Assembly: GCF_003206065.1 (NCBI RefSeq)
Contig: NZ_PZJQ01000007.1
Coordinates: 19,653-83,652 of the forward strand
Direction: 5' to 3'
Origin: Salinicola halimionae
GTDB taxonomy: Bacteria > Pseudomonadota > Gammaproteobacteria > Pseudomonadales > Halomonadaceae
Length of the DNA stretch: 64,000 nucleotides
Shown here: positions 17,898-28,487 of the stretch, piece by piece
How positions within the stretch are numbered: position 1 is the stretch's first letter
How the letters are laid out: every line of letters starts with the position of its first letter
Notes under the pieces: model-generated
Database searches by the model: none
What the model was told of the DNA's origin: nothing
Seen by the model: the letters and a program-made list of their open reading frames with translations, nothing else
Translations under genes and position numbers: made by a program

Positions 17898-19016
17898 TCA
17901 GAGCTGATTACGAATCTTTTCGACGAGCTGCGATGCCCGCACCGTGTAATTCGCCAGCATCAACGAGTGGTTGGCGAACAGCCCGAAGCCGGAACCGTTC
18001 AGGATGACTGGGCTCCAGACTCTCGCCTGCGAGCTTTCCAGCTCCGCGATCAATTGATCGAAATCGGCCCCAGCACCGCTGCTGTCGATCACGTCGGCAT
18101 AGTCGATCCTGGCCGCCCGCATCAGCTGCGCCAACGCCCAGGTAGTGCCCCGAGCTTCAAAGAAAACGTTATCGATGCGCAGCCAAGGGGTGCTGTCATT
18201 CTGCTCATCGCCGTTGGGCGACTGACCGACATTGGCGGCCAGGCGCTGGGTCTGGGTTTGCAGGCGCTTTTCCACTTGAGCCAGCCACTCGCGCAAGGCA
18301 GTGGCATCGGGCGCTGCCGGCGACTGAGTCTCGCCAGCAACCTCCTGATCCGAGGTGCCCTGATCCGAAGCGCCCTGATCCGAAGCGCCCTGATCCGAAG
18401 TGCCCTGATCCGACGGGCTTTGATTCGATGCGTACTGACCAGTGGCATTTTCCAGCGCCGTGAAGGCTTCGCCCAGATTGTTGCGGGCGGCTTTCAGCGC
18501 TGTCTCGGATGCCGGCCAGCGCCAGCTGTCGAGGTCGCCGGACAGATCGTCATTGGCCTGTGACAATGGTGCACTGCCGACACTCAGTGCTCTGCCCAGG
18601 GACGCTACCGCATCACGCACCTGCTGAGTCACGCCACTCTCCCAGCTGGGCATGTTATCGAGCCACAACCCCGGAGGCATGACATCATTTCGCAGATATC
18701 CACCCGGCTTGTCGAGTAGCGTATCCAGAATCGTTAAATTGCTGGCAAGCAAAGCCTCACCCGGCGTGACGGCCGGCTGTGATTGCGCTTCGTTGCCGTC
18801 GCCAGTGTCCACACTCTGCGGAAAGCCGCGTTGCTGCTCCACCGCCTGCCTGGGATCGGTGGGCGACGGAGTCAAGCTCCACCAGATACCCAGCACGATG
18901 CAGGCCAGCAGATAGATGACAATCAGTGCCACCAGGGGCTTCCATATCCAGCCATACTGAGGCGTTTCGAGGACCTCGGTGCGCGATAACGGCACCTTCT
19001 TGCGAAACAGAGCCAT
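17898..19016 (-). CDS. DUF2333 family inner-membrane protein
   Basis: A 372-residue protein with a short cytoplasmic N-terminus, one membrane helix (about 29-48) and a large periplasmic domain, matching the DUF2333 family of gammaproteobacteria. Recognisable family segments are GGYLRNDVMPPGLWLDNMPSWE (residues about 105-126) and the C-terminal LFANHSLMLANYTVRAS. The function of the family is not known to me. Between about residues 199 and 225 there is a pentapeptide tandem repeat (SDQGA/T) encoded by 15-bp repeats, in a region that looks like a flexible loop. It is convergent with ppa and divergent from dsbD. Confidence 0.85.
   Translation of the reverse strand: MALFRKKVPLSRTEVLETPQYGWIWKPLVALIVIYLLACIVLGIWWSLTPSPTDPRQAVEQQRGFPQSVDTGDGNEAQSQPAVTPGEALLASNLTILDTLLDKPGGYLRNDVMPPGLWLDNMPSWESGVTQQVRDAVASLGRALSVGSAPLSQANDDLSGDLDSWRWPASETALKAARNNLGEAFTALENATGQYASNQSPSDQGTSDQGASDQGASDQGTSDQEVAGETQSPAAPDATALREWLAQVEKRLQTQTQRLAANVGQSPNGDEQNDSTPWLRIDNVFFEARGTTWALAQLMRAARIDYADVIDSSGAGADFDQLIAELESSQARVWSPVILNGSGFGLFANHSLMLANYTVRASQLVEKIRNQL
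18345..18434 (-). repeat. 15-bp in-frame tandem repeat in the DUF2333 gene
   Basis: Five near-identical 15-bp units (plus-strand consensus CTGATCCGAAGCGCC) run from 18345 to 18419, with a diverged sixth to 18434. They encode Ser-Asp-Gln-Gly-Ala/Thr pentapeptides, so gain or loss of a unit keeps the frame. Confidence 0.9.
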
Positions 19017-19383
19017 GAACGATCCTTGTCATTGCTGAGGTTGTGAGCGCCGGTGGCAGAAACCGGCCGGAGAACCTGAGTCGAAGGAAGCAGGGTTGGG
19101 AAAAGAATGACTCTATCCTATCACGCTCGCCGCCACACGCAGCCCGTCTTTCGCCGCACCGTCTATCGCTTCCTCGCCTTTTGCCGGATAGTCGCGCGTC
19201 TCTGGATAGCGGCGTGTCTCTATCCATTATTGGTTCTCTGTATAATGTTGTGCTGGAGTTCCCTCCACGGCACTTTTTTCCGGTTACACGATCACACTCT
19301 GGGGTGCGGCGGTATCCGAACCGCTGCTATCACGGGTCAGGTATCCATCAATTGCGGATTCACCCTCTCATCGTCGTCGGGAT
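19017..19383. other. 367-bp divergent intergenic region DUF2333 / dsbD
   Basis: No gene is supported; short open frames here lack ribosome sites and family resemblance. It contains an adjacent 18-bp direct repeat and a TATAAT box on the dsbD side, described separately. Confidence 0.6.
19186..19246 (+). promoter_or_regulatory. Direct repeats and -10 box upstream of dsbD
   Basis: Two abutting 18-bp repeats, GGATAG-N6-GTCTCT (19186-19203 and 19204-19221), end exactly where a -35 would lie for the perfect TATAAT at 19241-19246. No good -35 hexamer is present, which fits an activator-dependent promoter. It is 138 bp before dsbD. Confidence 0.4.
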
Positions 19384-21414
19384 ATGCCTGTTTTGAAGTC
19401 GCGATTCTATTCGTTGGTTGTGACGCTTGGTTGCTGCCTGATGGCAGTGCTCGGCCCGGCTCAGGCCGATGACGTCTTTTCCGCTTCGAGCGGAACACGT
19501 TTTCCAAGCGAAAATGCCGCCGAGTTTCTACCGGTCGACCAAGCCTTTCATGCCTATGCGTGGCATGACGACGAGCGCATCTATGTCGGCATCCGCAATC
19601 AACCCGGCTACTATCTCTATCGTCATCGCCTGGCCCTGGAGAGCGATCAAACGAAGACCACGTTCGGTGCTCTCGAGATCCCCCCCGGCAAGTTCAAGCA
19701 CGATCAGTACTTGGGCGATGTCCACGTTTTTTACGATGAGGTCGAAATCAGCGCACCGCTGACCGAACAGGCGCGGCGGGATTCGCAGCAGCCGGTTCCG
19801 ATCACGCTGTCTTTCCAGGGTTGCGCCGACGCCGGGCTTTGTTATCCACCCGAGCAATGGATGCTGACCGCCAAAGCAGGGCCACCTCCAGCCGCCTATC
19901 TCGATGCCAGCAATGAAGCCAAGGCTTCGCCGATCGGCTCGTCCAAAACTGGCAATACCAACGATCCTTTCTCGACACCGGATGCAAGCCAGGCGCTCTC
20001 TGACCCGGTTCCCGATGCCGGCCGGATGGCGCCGAGCGTTTCGATGACCACCGCCGTCGATGACGCCGCGACACTCTCTTCGGCAAGCCAGGACGGCCAG
20101 TTCCAGTCATCGCTTCGCGCCGGCATCGATCTGAGCACCCTGGGGCTATTCTTTCTCGCGGGGCTGGGGCTGACATTCACGCCCTGCGTCCTGCCCATGC
20201 TGCCGATCCTGACCTCGATCATCGTCGGACAGAAGGCCCGACGCGGGCGGGCACTGACACTGTCGCTGAGCTACGCCACGGGCATGGCGGTGACTTTCAT
20301 GCTGCTTGGCACGCTGATGGGCCTGTTTGGCGCCTCGCTCAATCTTCAGGCGCGATTGCAGTCGGTCTGGGTACTGATCCCACTCGCACTGCTGTTTGCA
20401 CTGTTCGCCGCAGCGATGTTCGGTCTTTTCGATCTACGCCTGCCCAGTGGGGTCAACCAGCGGGCGGATGCCTGGCAAGCTCGTCTGCAGCGCTGTGGTC
20501 CGCTGGGGTTGGCTGCGGCCGGTGCGCTATCGGTACTGGTGGTTTCCCCCTGCGTATCCGCGCCGCTTGCCGGTGCGCTGGTATTCATTTCGACGACCGG
20601 CGACGCCCTGGGCGGCGCAATGGCGCTGCTCGCGCTGGGGCTGGGCATGGGAATGCCACTGGTCCTGGCAGGGACTTTCGGGACACAGTGGTTGCCTCGC
20701 ACCGGCGCCTGGATGAGCGGGATCAAGGCGCTGTTCGGCGTGATGCTGCTGGGCGTGGCAATCTGGCTGGTCGAACGCCTGCTGCCGGGACCGGTAGCGT
20801 TATTGCTGTGGGGGGCGCTGGCGCTGGGCTGCGCGCTAGCGCTAGGGGCACTCGATTGGCGGACCGCCAGCGGGTGGCCCAGAATTCGCCAGGCGGCAGG
20901 CTGGATACTGCTGGTGTGGGGCGTGGCGATGGTATGGGGTGCGGCACAGGGCGGCAATGACCCGCTGAGGCCGCTACCGAACACCGTACCGGCCCATGCG
21001 CCGGGAGTGGCACCAACCTTCGAGTCCGTCAGCGATCTCGGCCAGCTCCGGGCCGCACTGGCAGCGGCAAACCGGGCCGGGCGTCCTGCCATGGTCGATG
21101 TCAGTGCCGACTGGTGCATCTCCTGCAAGATCATGGAGCGAGAAGTCTTTCCCCGCCCTGCCGTCGCCGAGCGTCTGAGCGGATTCACGCTGATTCGCGC
21201 CGACGTCACTCAGAACACTGCCGCTAGCCGGGAAATTCTCGAGCACTACAGCCTGTTCGGGCCGCCGGGACTGCTGTTTTTTGCCGATGGCGATGAGCTT
21301 CAACGAGCTCGTATTCAAGGCGAAGTCGATGCGCAAGCCCTGGCCCCACATCTGGATGCGGTAAAGCAACTGATACGTGACGAATCCACGCTATCGACAA
21401 CAATGGGTTCGTAA
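19384..21414 (+). CDS. dsbD: Thiol:disulfide interchange protein DsbD
   Basis: A 676-residue DsbD with all three modules. A signal peptide (cleaved near GPAQA) leads to the periplasmic alpha domain with its Cys pair in QGCADAGLCYPP (near residue 145). Eight hydrophobic helices follow (about 250-520), carrying the membrane Cys pair in FTPCVLPML and VVSPCVSAP. A thioredoxin-like gamma domain at the end has the WCISC active site. It passes electrons from cytoplasmic thioredoxin to periplasmic DsbC/DsbE-type partners. A 60-70 residue polar linker rich in Ser/Asp between alpha and the membrane part is longer than in E. coli. Confidence 0.95.
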   Translation: MPVLKSRFYSLVVTLGCCLMAVLGPAQADDVFSASSGTRFPSENAAEFLPVDQAFHAYAWHDDERIYVGIRNQPGYYLYRHRLALESDQTKTTFGALEIPPGKFKHDQYLGDVHVFYDEVEISAPLTEQARRDSQQPVPITLSFQGCADAGLCYPPEQWMLTAKAGPPPAAYLDASNEAKASPIGSSKTGNTNDPFSTPDASQALSDPVPDAGRMAPSVSMTTAVDDAATLSSASQDGQFQSSLRAGIDLSTLGLFFLAGLGLTFTPCVLPMLPILTSIIVGQKARRGRALTLSLSYATGMAVTFMLLGTLMGLFGASLNLQARLQSVWVLIPLALLFALFAAAMFGLFDLRLPSGVNQRADAWQARLQRCGPLGLAAAGALSVLVVSPCVSAPLAGALVFISTTGDALGGAMALLALGLGMGMPLVLAGTFGTQWLPRTGAWMSGIKALFGVMLLGVAIWLVERLLPGPVALLLWGALALGCALALGALDWRTASGWPRIRQAAGWILLVWGVAMVWGAAQGGNDPLRPLPNTVPAHAPGVAPTFESVSDLGQLRAALAAANRAGRPAMVDVSADWCISCKIMEREVFPRPAVAERLSGFTLIRADVTQNTAASREILEHYSLFGPPGLLFFADGDELQRARIQGEVDAQALAPHLDAVKQLIRDESTLSTTMGS

Positions 21415-21579
21415 CTTGCGCCAGGCGTTACCGAACAACGTTCGACGGTCAGGGTGGACACTCCCAGCATTTTTCGGCAAACTTCGACATCATGAAAACG
21501 GTGCGCCGAAGACGCCATCTTGCAGCAAAGTGACGCGATCTCGACATTCCACGAAAGGGTTAACAGCGCAAGGATGGTC

Positions 21580-22023
21580 ATGGCTAGACTCCTGGTTCTC
21601 AACGGTCCCAACCTGAATCTGCTCGGCACTCGCGAGCCGGAAGTGTATGGCACGACCACGTTGGAGGACATCCGGATCCGCCTGACGGAGCGCGCCCTGA
21701 GCGCCGGCCATCAGCTGGACTGGCTACAGTCCAATGCCGAGCACGAGCTGGTCGAACGGGTACATCGGGCTCGGCAGGAAAACATCGACTTCATTCTGCT
21801 CAACCCGGCCGCCTTCACGCATACCAGCGTGGCGCTTCGAGATGCGCTGACCGGGGTCGACATTCCGTTCATCGAACTGCATCTGTCCAACGTGCACGCA
21901 CGCGAACCGTTCCGCGCGCACTCGTATTTTACCGACGTCGCCCGTGGCGTTATTGCAGGATTCGGCGCCGACAGCTACGTGCTGGCGCTGGATGCCGCTT
22001 TCAGGCAGCTGGATTCACGCTGA
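21580..22023 (+). CDS. aroQ: Type II 3-dehydroquinate dehydratase
   Basis: A 147-residue AroQ, the dodecameric type II enzyme of the shikimate pathway. The start [16 protein letters not shown] is the family N-terminus, so I use ATG 21580 rather than the in-frame ATG 21574 or the longer open frame from 21520. Catalytic landmarks are Arg/Tyr in TREPEVYG (flexible lid), Asn in [11 protein letters not shown] and His in IELHLSN. The gene precedes accB-accC, the common gammaproteobacterial aroQ-accB-accC order, here with a 195-bp gap containing short repeats. Confidence 0.95.
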   Translation: MARLLVLNGPNLNLLGTREPEVYGTTTLEDIRIRLTERALSAGHQLDWLQSNAEHELVERVHRARQENIDFILLNPAAFTHTSVALRDALTGVDIPFIELHLSNVHAREPFRAHSYFTDVARGVIAGFGADSYVLALDAAFRQLDSR

Positions 22024-22064
22024 TCCACATTCTTTTGCCGGCGAGCGCACAGCACTGTTACCCA

Positions 22065-22112
22065 TAGTTCTGAAACTCGATAGTTCTGAAACTCGATAGT
22101 TCTGGTACTCGC
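22065..22112 (+). repeat. 16-bp tandem triplication upstream of accB
   Basis: TAGTTCTGAAACTCGA occurs at 22065-22080 and 22081-22096, with a third, diverged copy at 22097-22112. It lies in the aroQ-accB gap, about 110-150 bp before accB, just upstream of a TTGACA at 22117-22122. Confidence 0.85.
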
Positions 22113-22218
22113 AACATTGACACTTATTCAGCTCGACACTCATCACATTGCGCTAATGCCTTCAACGTTCGCATCCCGATAGTGCCGCTTTCACATTCAA
22201 CCAAGCCGAGACATCGCC

Positions 22219-22686
22219 ATGGATATACGCAAGGTCAAGAAACTCATCGAACTCCTGGAAGAGTCCAACATCAGCGAAATCGAGATCCAGGAAGGTGAAG
22301 AATCCGTGCGCATCAGCCGTCACCCGGCTGGATTCGGTGCCGCCCAGCAGCCGATGATGATGCCGCAATCCATGTCGCAGGCCGCTCCGAACTACGCCGC
22401 GCAGCAGACTCAAGCACCCGATCCCGCCGAGCCGGCCCCCGTGCAGCCTGCCGGTCACGCGGTGACCTCGCCGATGGTCGGCACCTTCTATCGTTCGCCG
22501 GCGCCGGGGTCAAAAGCCTTCGTCGAAGTCGGTCAGAGCATCAAGAAAGGCGATACCGTGTGTATCGTCGAAGCGATGAAGATGATGAACCAGATCGAAG
22601 CCGACAAGGATGGCGTGATCGAAGCGATTCTGGTCGAGGATGGCGAGCCGGTCGAGTTCGACCAGCCGATGATCATCATCAACTAA
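22219..22686 (+). CDS. accB: Biotin carboxyl carrier protein of acetyl-CoA carboxylase
   Basis: A 155-residue AccB. The N-terminal dimer-forming part ([20 protein letters not shown]) is joined by an Ala/Pro/Gln-rich linker (about 38-75) to the biotinyl domain, with the biotinylated Lys in EAMKMMN near residue 121. It carries the biotin that AccC carboxylates and AccA/AccD use to make malonyl-CoA. It precedes accC by 21 bp and is transcribed with it. Confidence 0.97.
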   Translation: MDIRKVKKLIELLEESNISEIEIQEGEESVRISRHPAGFGAAQQPMMMPQSMSQAAPNYAAQQTQAPDPAEPAPVQPAGHAVTSPMVGTFYRSPAPGSKAFVEVGQSIKKGDTVCIVEAMKMMNQIEADKDGVIEAILVEDGEPVEFDQPMIIIN

Positions 22687-22707
22687 GACCACACGAGCGA
22701 AACCATC

Positions 22708-24051
22708 ATGTTGGACAAGGTACTCATCGCCAACCGTGGCGAGATCGCACTTCGCATTCTGCGCGCCTGCAAGGAGCTCGGGATCAAGACCGTGGCGGTT
22801 CATTCCAAGGCCGACCGGGAACTGATGCACGTGCGCCTGGCCGACGAGGCCGTCTGTATCGGCCCTGCGGCTTCGGCCAAATCCTATCTGAACATCCCTG
22901 CGCTGATCAGCGCCGCGGAGGTGACGGACTCCAGCGCCATCCATCCCGGCTACGGCTTTCTCTCCGAGAACGCCAATTTCGCCGAGCAGGTCGAGCGCTC
23001 CGGTTTCACTTTCGTCGGGCCGCGGGCGGAAACCATTCGCCTGATGGGCGACAAGGTCAGCGCGATCAATGCCATGAAGGCAGCTGGCGTACCCACGGTG
23101 CCCGGATCCGACGGGCCGCTGCCGGATGACGATGCCGAGATTCGCCGCATCGCCGGCCGTATTGGCTATCCGGTGATCATCAAGGCCGCTGCCGGTGGCG
23201 GTGGCCGCGGCATGCGAGTGGTGCGCAACGACGACGAAGTCGCCAAGGCGGCCAGCGTGACTCGCGCCGAGGCTGCGGCAGCCTTTGGCGACGGTACCGT
23301 CTACATGGAGAAGTTCCTCGAGAACCCGCGCCATGTGGAGATCCAGGTGCTCGCCGATGGTCAGGGCAATGCGATCCATCTTTACGATCGCGACTGCTCG
23401 CTCCAGCGCCGTCACCAGAAAGTGCTCGAGGAAGCACCGGCACCGCATATCGATCCCGAAGCCCGTGCCAAGGTGCTCAAGTCGTGCACCGACGCCTGCA
23501 TCGAGATCAACTACCGTGGTGCCGGCACGTTCGAATTCCTCTACGAGGACGGCGAGTTTTTCTTCATCGAGATGAACACCCGCGTGCAGGTCGAGCACCC
23601 CGTGACCGAAATGGTCACCGGTGTCGATATCGTCAAGGAGCAGTTGCGTATCGCCTGCGGTCAGCCGCTGTCGATTCGTCAACAGGACGTCGAGCTGCGC
23701 GGCCATGCGTTCGAGTGTCGTATCAACGCCGAGGACGCCCGCACGTTCATGCCCTCCCCCGGCAAGATAAACCTCTACCATGCGCCGGGCGGACTCGGCG
23801 TACGCATGGACTCGCATATCTACACCGGTTACAGCGTACCGCCGCACTACGACTCCTTGATCGGCAAGCTGATCACCTGGGGCGCGGATCGTGAAATCGC
23901 GCTGGTGCGAATGCGCAATGCACTCGACGAACTGCTGGTCGAAGGCATCAAGACCAACATCGATCTGCAGAAGGACCTGGTGCGTGATAGCGCTTTCCAG
24001 AAGGGCGGCGTCAATATCCACTATCTCGAGAAGAAGCTCGGTCTGAGCTGA
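22708..24051 (+). CDS. accC: Acetyl-CoA carboxylase biotin carboxylase subunit
   Basis: A 447-residue ATP-grasp biotin carboxylase. Visible are the N-terminal [12 protein letters not shown] block, the Gly-rich ATP lid [13 protein letters not shown] near residue 165, [13 protein letters not shown], the [13 protein letters not shown] block (here [13 protein letters not shown]) and the catalytic [14 protein letters not shown]. It is the usual length (about 447-450). It is followed directly by a strong terminator. Confidence 0.97.
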   Translation: MLDKVLIANRGEIALRILRACKELGIKTVAVHSKADRELMHVRLADEAVCIGPAASAKSYLNIPALISAAEVTDSSAIHPGYGFLSENANFAEQVERSGFTFVGPRAETIRLMGDKVSAINAMKAAGVPTVPGSDGPLPDDDAEIRRIAGRIGYPVIIKAAAGGGGRGMRVVRNDDEVAKAASVTRAEAAAAFGDGTVYMEKFLENPRHVEIQVLADGQGNAIHLYDRDCSLQRRHQKVLEEAPAPHIDPEARAKVLKSCTDACIEINYRGAGTFEFLYEDGEFFFIEMNTRVQVEHPVTEMVTGVDIVKEQLRIACGQPLSIRQQDVELRGHAFECRINAEDARTFMPSPGKINLYHAPGGLGVRMDSHIYTGYSVPPHYDSLIGKLITWGADREIALVRMRNALDELLVEGIKTNIDLQKDLVRDSAFQKGGVNIHYLEKKLGLS

Positions 24052-24077
24052 TTCTCAGACATCGAGCCAGTCGAGAC

Positions 24078-24128
24078 GGGGCGGTCTATTCTGCGCGTTC
24101 AGTGCTGCAATAGACCGCCCCTTCTTCA
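24078..24128 (+). terminator. Intrinsic terminator after accC
   Basis: Perfect 13-bp stem GGGGCGGTCTATT / AATAGACCGCCCC (24078-24090 and 24109-24121) with an 18-base loop and a TTCTTC tail. Confidence 0.85.
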
Positions 24129-24163
24129 TTGAACTTTTACCCACTGATACGAGAGAGCCGCCA

Positions 24164-25072
24164 ATGGCCTGGCTACAACTCAAGGCATCCATCCCGCCCG
24201 AACAGGCCGAATGGCTGGAAGAGCTGCTGCTGGCCGAGGGCGCCAGCGCCATCACCCTGCAGGACGCTCACGACGAGCCGGTCTTCGAACCCGACCGCGG
24301 CACCACGCCGCTATGGACGGAAACCGTCCTCACGGGCCTCTATGACGACCTCAACGACGTCGACGCGATGATCGAGCGGGTCCAACGTGCCTGGGCCGAA
24401 CAAGTTGCCGACGAACCGGCGCCGCAGATCGAGTACGAACTGATCGCCGATCGCGATTGGGAGCGAGAATGGATGGATGGGTTCGAACCGCTGCGAATGG
24501 GTGAACGACTATGGATTGTCCCCAGTTGGCATGAAGCACCCGATCCCGGCGCGGTCAATCTGCTGCTGGATCCGGGCCTGGCGTTCGGTACCGGCACCCA
24601 TCCGACTACCGCACTCTGCCTAGGCTGGCTCGATGCCCAGGATCTGGCGCAGCGTCAGATTCTGGACTACGGCTGTGGCTCCGGCATCCTTGCCATTGCC
24701 GCGCTCAAGCTCGGTGCCGACACCGCCGTTGGTGTCGATATCGATCCGCAAGCGCTGCAAGCGAGCCGTGACAACGCCGAACGCAATCAGATCGACGAGG
24801 CAAGCCTGATCCTCGACTACCCGGAAAAGATCGGCCAGGGCCAGTTCGACGTCGTTGTCGCAAACATTTTGGCCGGCCCCTTGATCGACATGGCCTCAGC
24901 GATCGCCGGGCGGGTTCGAGCCGATGGCCAGTTGGCGCTGTCGGGCATTTTGAGCGCTCAGGCGGAATCGGTAATGGACGCTTATCGGGGCCAGGGCATT
25001 CTCATGGACGAACCGCAGGAAAAAGAGGGCTGGGTTATTCTGACCGGACACCGCCCGAGCTCAGAAGTGTAA
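24164..25072 (+). CDS. prmA: Ribosomal protein L11 methyltransferase
   Basis: A 302-residue PrmA. The N-terminal substrate-recognition domain (MAWLQLKASIP...) is followed by a linker and a Rossmann methyltransferase domain: the PGLAFGTGTHPTT block near residue 143 and the S-adenosylmethionine motif LDYGCGSGILAIAALKLGA near 168. It methylates lysines and the N-terminus of L11. Separated from accC by a terminator and from dusB by 183 bp. Confidence 0.96.
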   Translation: MAWLQLKASIPPEQAEWLEELLLAEGASAITLQDAHDEPVFEPDRGTTPLWTETVLTGLYDDLNDVDAMIERVQRAWAEQVADEPAPQIEYELIADRDWEREWMDGFEPLRMGERLWIVPSWHEAPDPGAVNLLLDPGLAFGTGTHPTTALCLGWLDAQDLAQRQILDYGCGSGILAIAALKLGADTAVGVDIDPQALQASRDNAERNQIDEASLILDYPEKIGQGQFDVVVANILAGPLIDMASAIAGRVRADGQLALSGILSAQAESVMDAYRGQGILMDEPQEKEGWVILTGHRPSSEV

Positions 25073-25255
25073 AGCCGATCTCGGCCATGTCGGCCTGTTG
25101 GCGTCGGGATTCATGTCGCGACGCCGGAGCCTGAAAGCGCTTCATCCGGCTAACCCCCGCTTTACGGCTTAGGTCGTGAGTCGACAAACAGCGCTTCAAC
25201 AAAGCCGGAGTGATCGGTATCATGGCCTCCCCGTTTCGCCTGAGCCCCTGTAACG

Positions 25256-26290
25256 ATGCGTGATTCCGTGTCATCGCAGACCGATCGCCCGTTACCCCGC
25301 ATCGGCCGCCACACGCTAGCCAATCGCGTGATTCTGGCCCCTATGGCCGGGGTGACCGACCGCCCTTTTCGTCAGCTATGTCGGGAACTGGGCGCCGGGC
25401 TGGTGGTATCGGAGATGGTCACCGCCGACAGCCGCCTCTGGCATACCCGCAAGTCTCGCCAACGCATGATTCATCGTGGCGAACCGGGGCCCCGAGCGGT
25501 CCAGATCGCGGGCGGAGATCCGCAGATGCTTGCCGAGGCGGCACGGCTCAACGCCGAAGCCGGCGCTGAGATCATCGATATCAACATGGGCTGTCCGGCA
25601 AAAAAAGTCTGCAATAAGGCTGCAGGGTCGGCGCTGCTGCGCGACGAGCGTCTGGTGGCGGACATCCTCGAGGCCGTGGTCGCTGCCGTCGAGATCCCGG
25701 TCACACTGAAGATTCGTACCGGCTGGTGCACCGAGAGTCGCAACGCCGAGCGTGTAGCGAGGCTTGCCGAGAACGCTGGCATAACCGCTCTCGCCGTCCA
25801 TGGCCGGACCCGTGAACAGCGCTACACCGGGGCCGCCGAATACGACACCATTGCCGCAATCAAGCAGCAAGTGTCGATACCGGTCTTTGCCAACGGCGAT
25901 ATCACGACGCCTCAGCGTGCCGCCGAGGTACTGGACTATACTGGCGCCGATGCCGTGATGATCGGACGTGGCGCCCAGGGCAATCCCTGGCTGTTTCGCG
26001 AGATCGAGCACTACCTCAGAACCGGGCGTGAGCATGCCCCGCCCGCGGCCGAGGAAATAGTCGTCACCATGCGCCGACATCTTCACGCCCTGCACGAGCA
26101 TTACGGCGACTATCTCGGCGTTCGGGTCGCGCGTAAGCACGTTGGCTGGTATTTGGCTGCGCACGATCCCAGCCGTGAACGCCGTGCCCGCTTCAATCGT
26201 CTGGAGCAGGCCAGTCAACAGTTCGAGTTTCTCCATGAACTCTTTCGCGGTGATGCTGCCGCGATCGATAACGGAATCCACGCAGCATGA
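25256..26290 (+). CDS. dusB: tRNA-dihydrouridine synthase B
   Basis: A 344-residue FMN enzyme reducing uridine in the tRNA D-loop. The TIM barrel opens with LAPMAGVTDRPFR; the catalytic Cys lies in MGCPAKKVCNK, and FMN-phosphate contacts in ANGDI and GRGAQGNPW are present. The C-terminal helical domain binds tRNA. The start is uncertain: ATG 25256 has no clear ribosome site, and a GTG at 25268 would shorten the protein by four residues. Its stop overlaps the fis ATG by 4 bp, the classical dusB-fis operon. Confidence 0.95.
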   Translation: MRDSVSSQTDRPLPRIGRHTLANRVILAPMAGVTDRPFRQLCRELGAGLVVSEMVTADSRLWHTRKSRQRMIHRGEPGPRAVQIAGGDPQMLAEAARLNAEAGAEIIDINMGCPAKKVCNKAAGSALLRDERLVADILEAVVAAVEIPVTLKIRTGWCTESRNAERVARLAENAGITALAVHGRTREQRYTGAAEYDTIAAIKQQVSIPVFANGDITTPQRAAEVLDYTGADAVMIGRGAQGNPWLFREIEHYLRTGREHAPPAAEEIVVTMRRHLHALHEHYGDYLGVRVARKHVGWYLAAHDPSRERRARFNRLEQASQQFEFLHELFRGDAAAIDNGIHAA

Positions 26291-26595
26291 ATAGCCGGCA
26301 GCCTTTAGCCCTCGAGGGAGAATCGCCCACCGAGGTCGAGCCACTTCAAATGCCCGATGCGTTGTCTCACACCACGCTTAGAGAATGCGTCGAACGGGTC
26401 ATGGATCGCTACTTCTCACACCTGGAGGGGGAGTCGGTCTCGAATCTCTACACCATGGTGCTGGCGGAAGTCGAAGCGCCGCTTCTCGATGTCGTGATGC
26501 GTAACGTCGACGGCAACCAGACCCGCGCCGCCGAGCTGCTGGGACTGAATCGCGGCACCCTGCGCAAGAAGCTCAAACAGTACGATCTGATCTAA
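26287..26595 (+). CDS. fis: Nucleoid-associated DNA-bending protein Fis
   Basis: A 102-residue Fis. The N-terminal arm is variable; the conserved core runs from the dimer helix (LYTMVLAEVEAPLLDVVM) to the C-terminal helix-turn-helix (GNQTRAAELLGLNRGTLRKK). Fis bends DNA and activates rRNA/tRNA and other growth-phase promoters. The ATGA overlap with dusB means translation coupling and growth-linked expression from the dusB promoter. Confidence 0.97.
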   Translation: MNSRQPLALEGESPTEVEPLQMPDALSHTTLRECVERVMDRYFSHLEGESVSNLYTMVLAEVEAPLLDVVMRNVDGNQTRAAELLGLNRGTLRKKLKQYDLI

Positions 26596-26685
26596 CGATA
26601 CGATCTGGCCTGGAACCTCCTGCGCTTCGCGCTAGCGAAGTCCGCCTGAACGTAATTTGTCTCGCCGTAAACAGAGTGGACTGGC

Positions 26686-28332
<1,647 letters not shown>

Positions 28333-28395
28333 GCCGCGAAAAGCAGGATAGCGAGCCCTAGACTGAAAACCCCAGTAACCGAAACGCCAGAGACG

Positions 28396-28427
28396 AAAAT
28401 GCCAGCGACACAGCCGCTGGCATTTTT
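28396..28427 (+). terminator. Intrinsic terminator after purH
   Basis: AAAATGCCAGCG / CGCTGGCATTTTT, a 12-bp stem with a seven-base loop and T tract. The A tract on the left lets it serve the convergent gabD transcript as well. Its left arm overlaps a degenerate 15-bp repeat (28363-28407). Confidence 0.8.
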
Positions 28428-28487
28428 GGTTCAACGCTCAAGGCTTCTATCTCGAAACCCTCGATCGATGACTAACTCGACCGATAA

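Noticed and set aside
22510..24021. 503-codon open frame on the minus strand opposite accB/accC
   Set aside because: Shadow of accC in GC-rich DNA; no family resemblance or ribosome site, and accC is certain.
26625..26640. CTTCGC-GCTA-GCGAAG hairpin between fis and purH
   Set aside because: Only 6 bp and no T tract, so not called a terminator.
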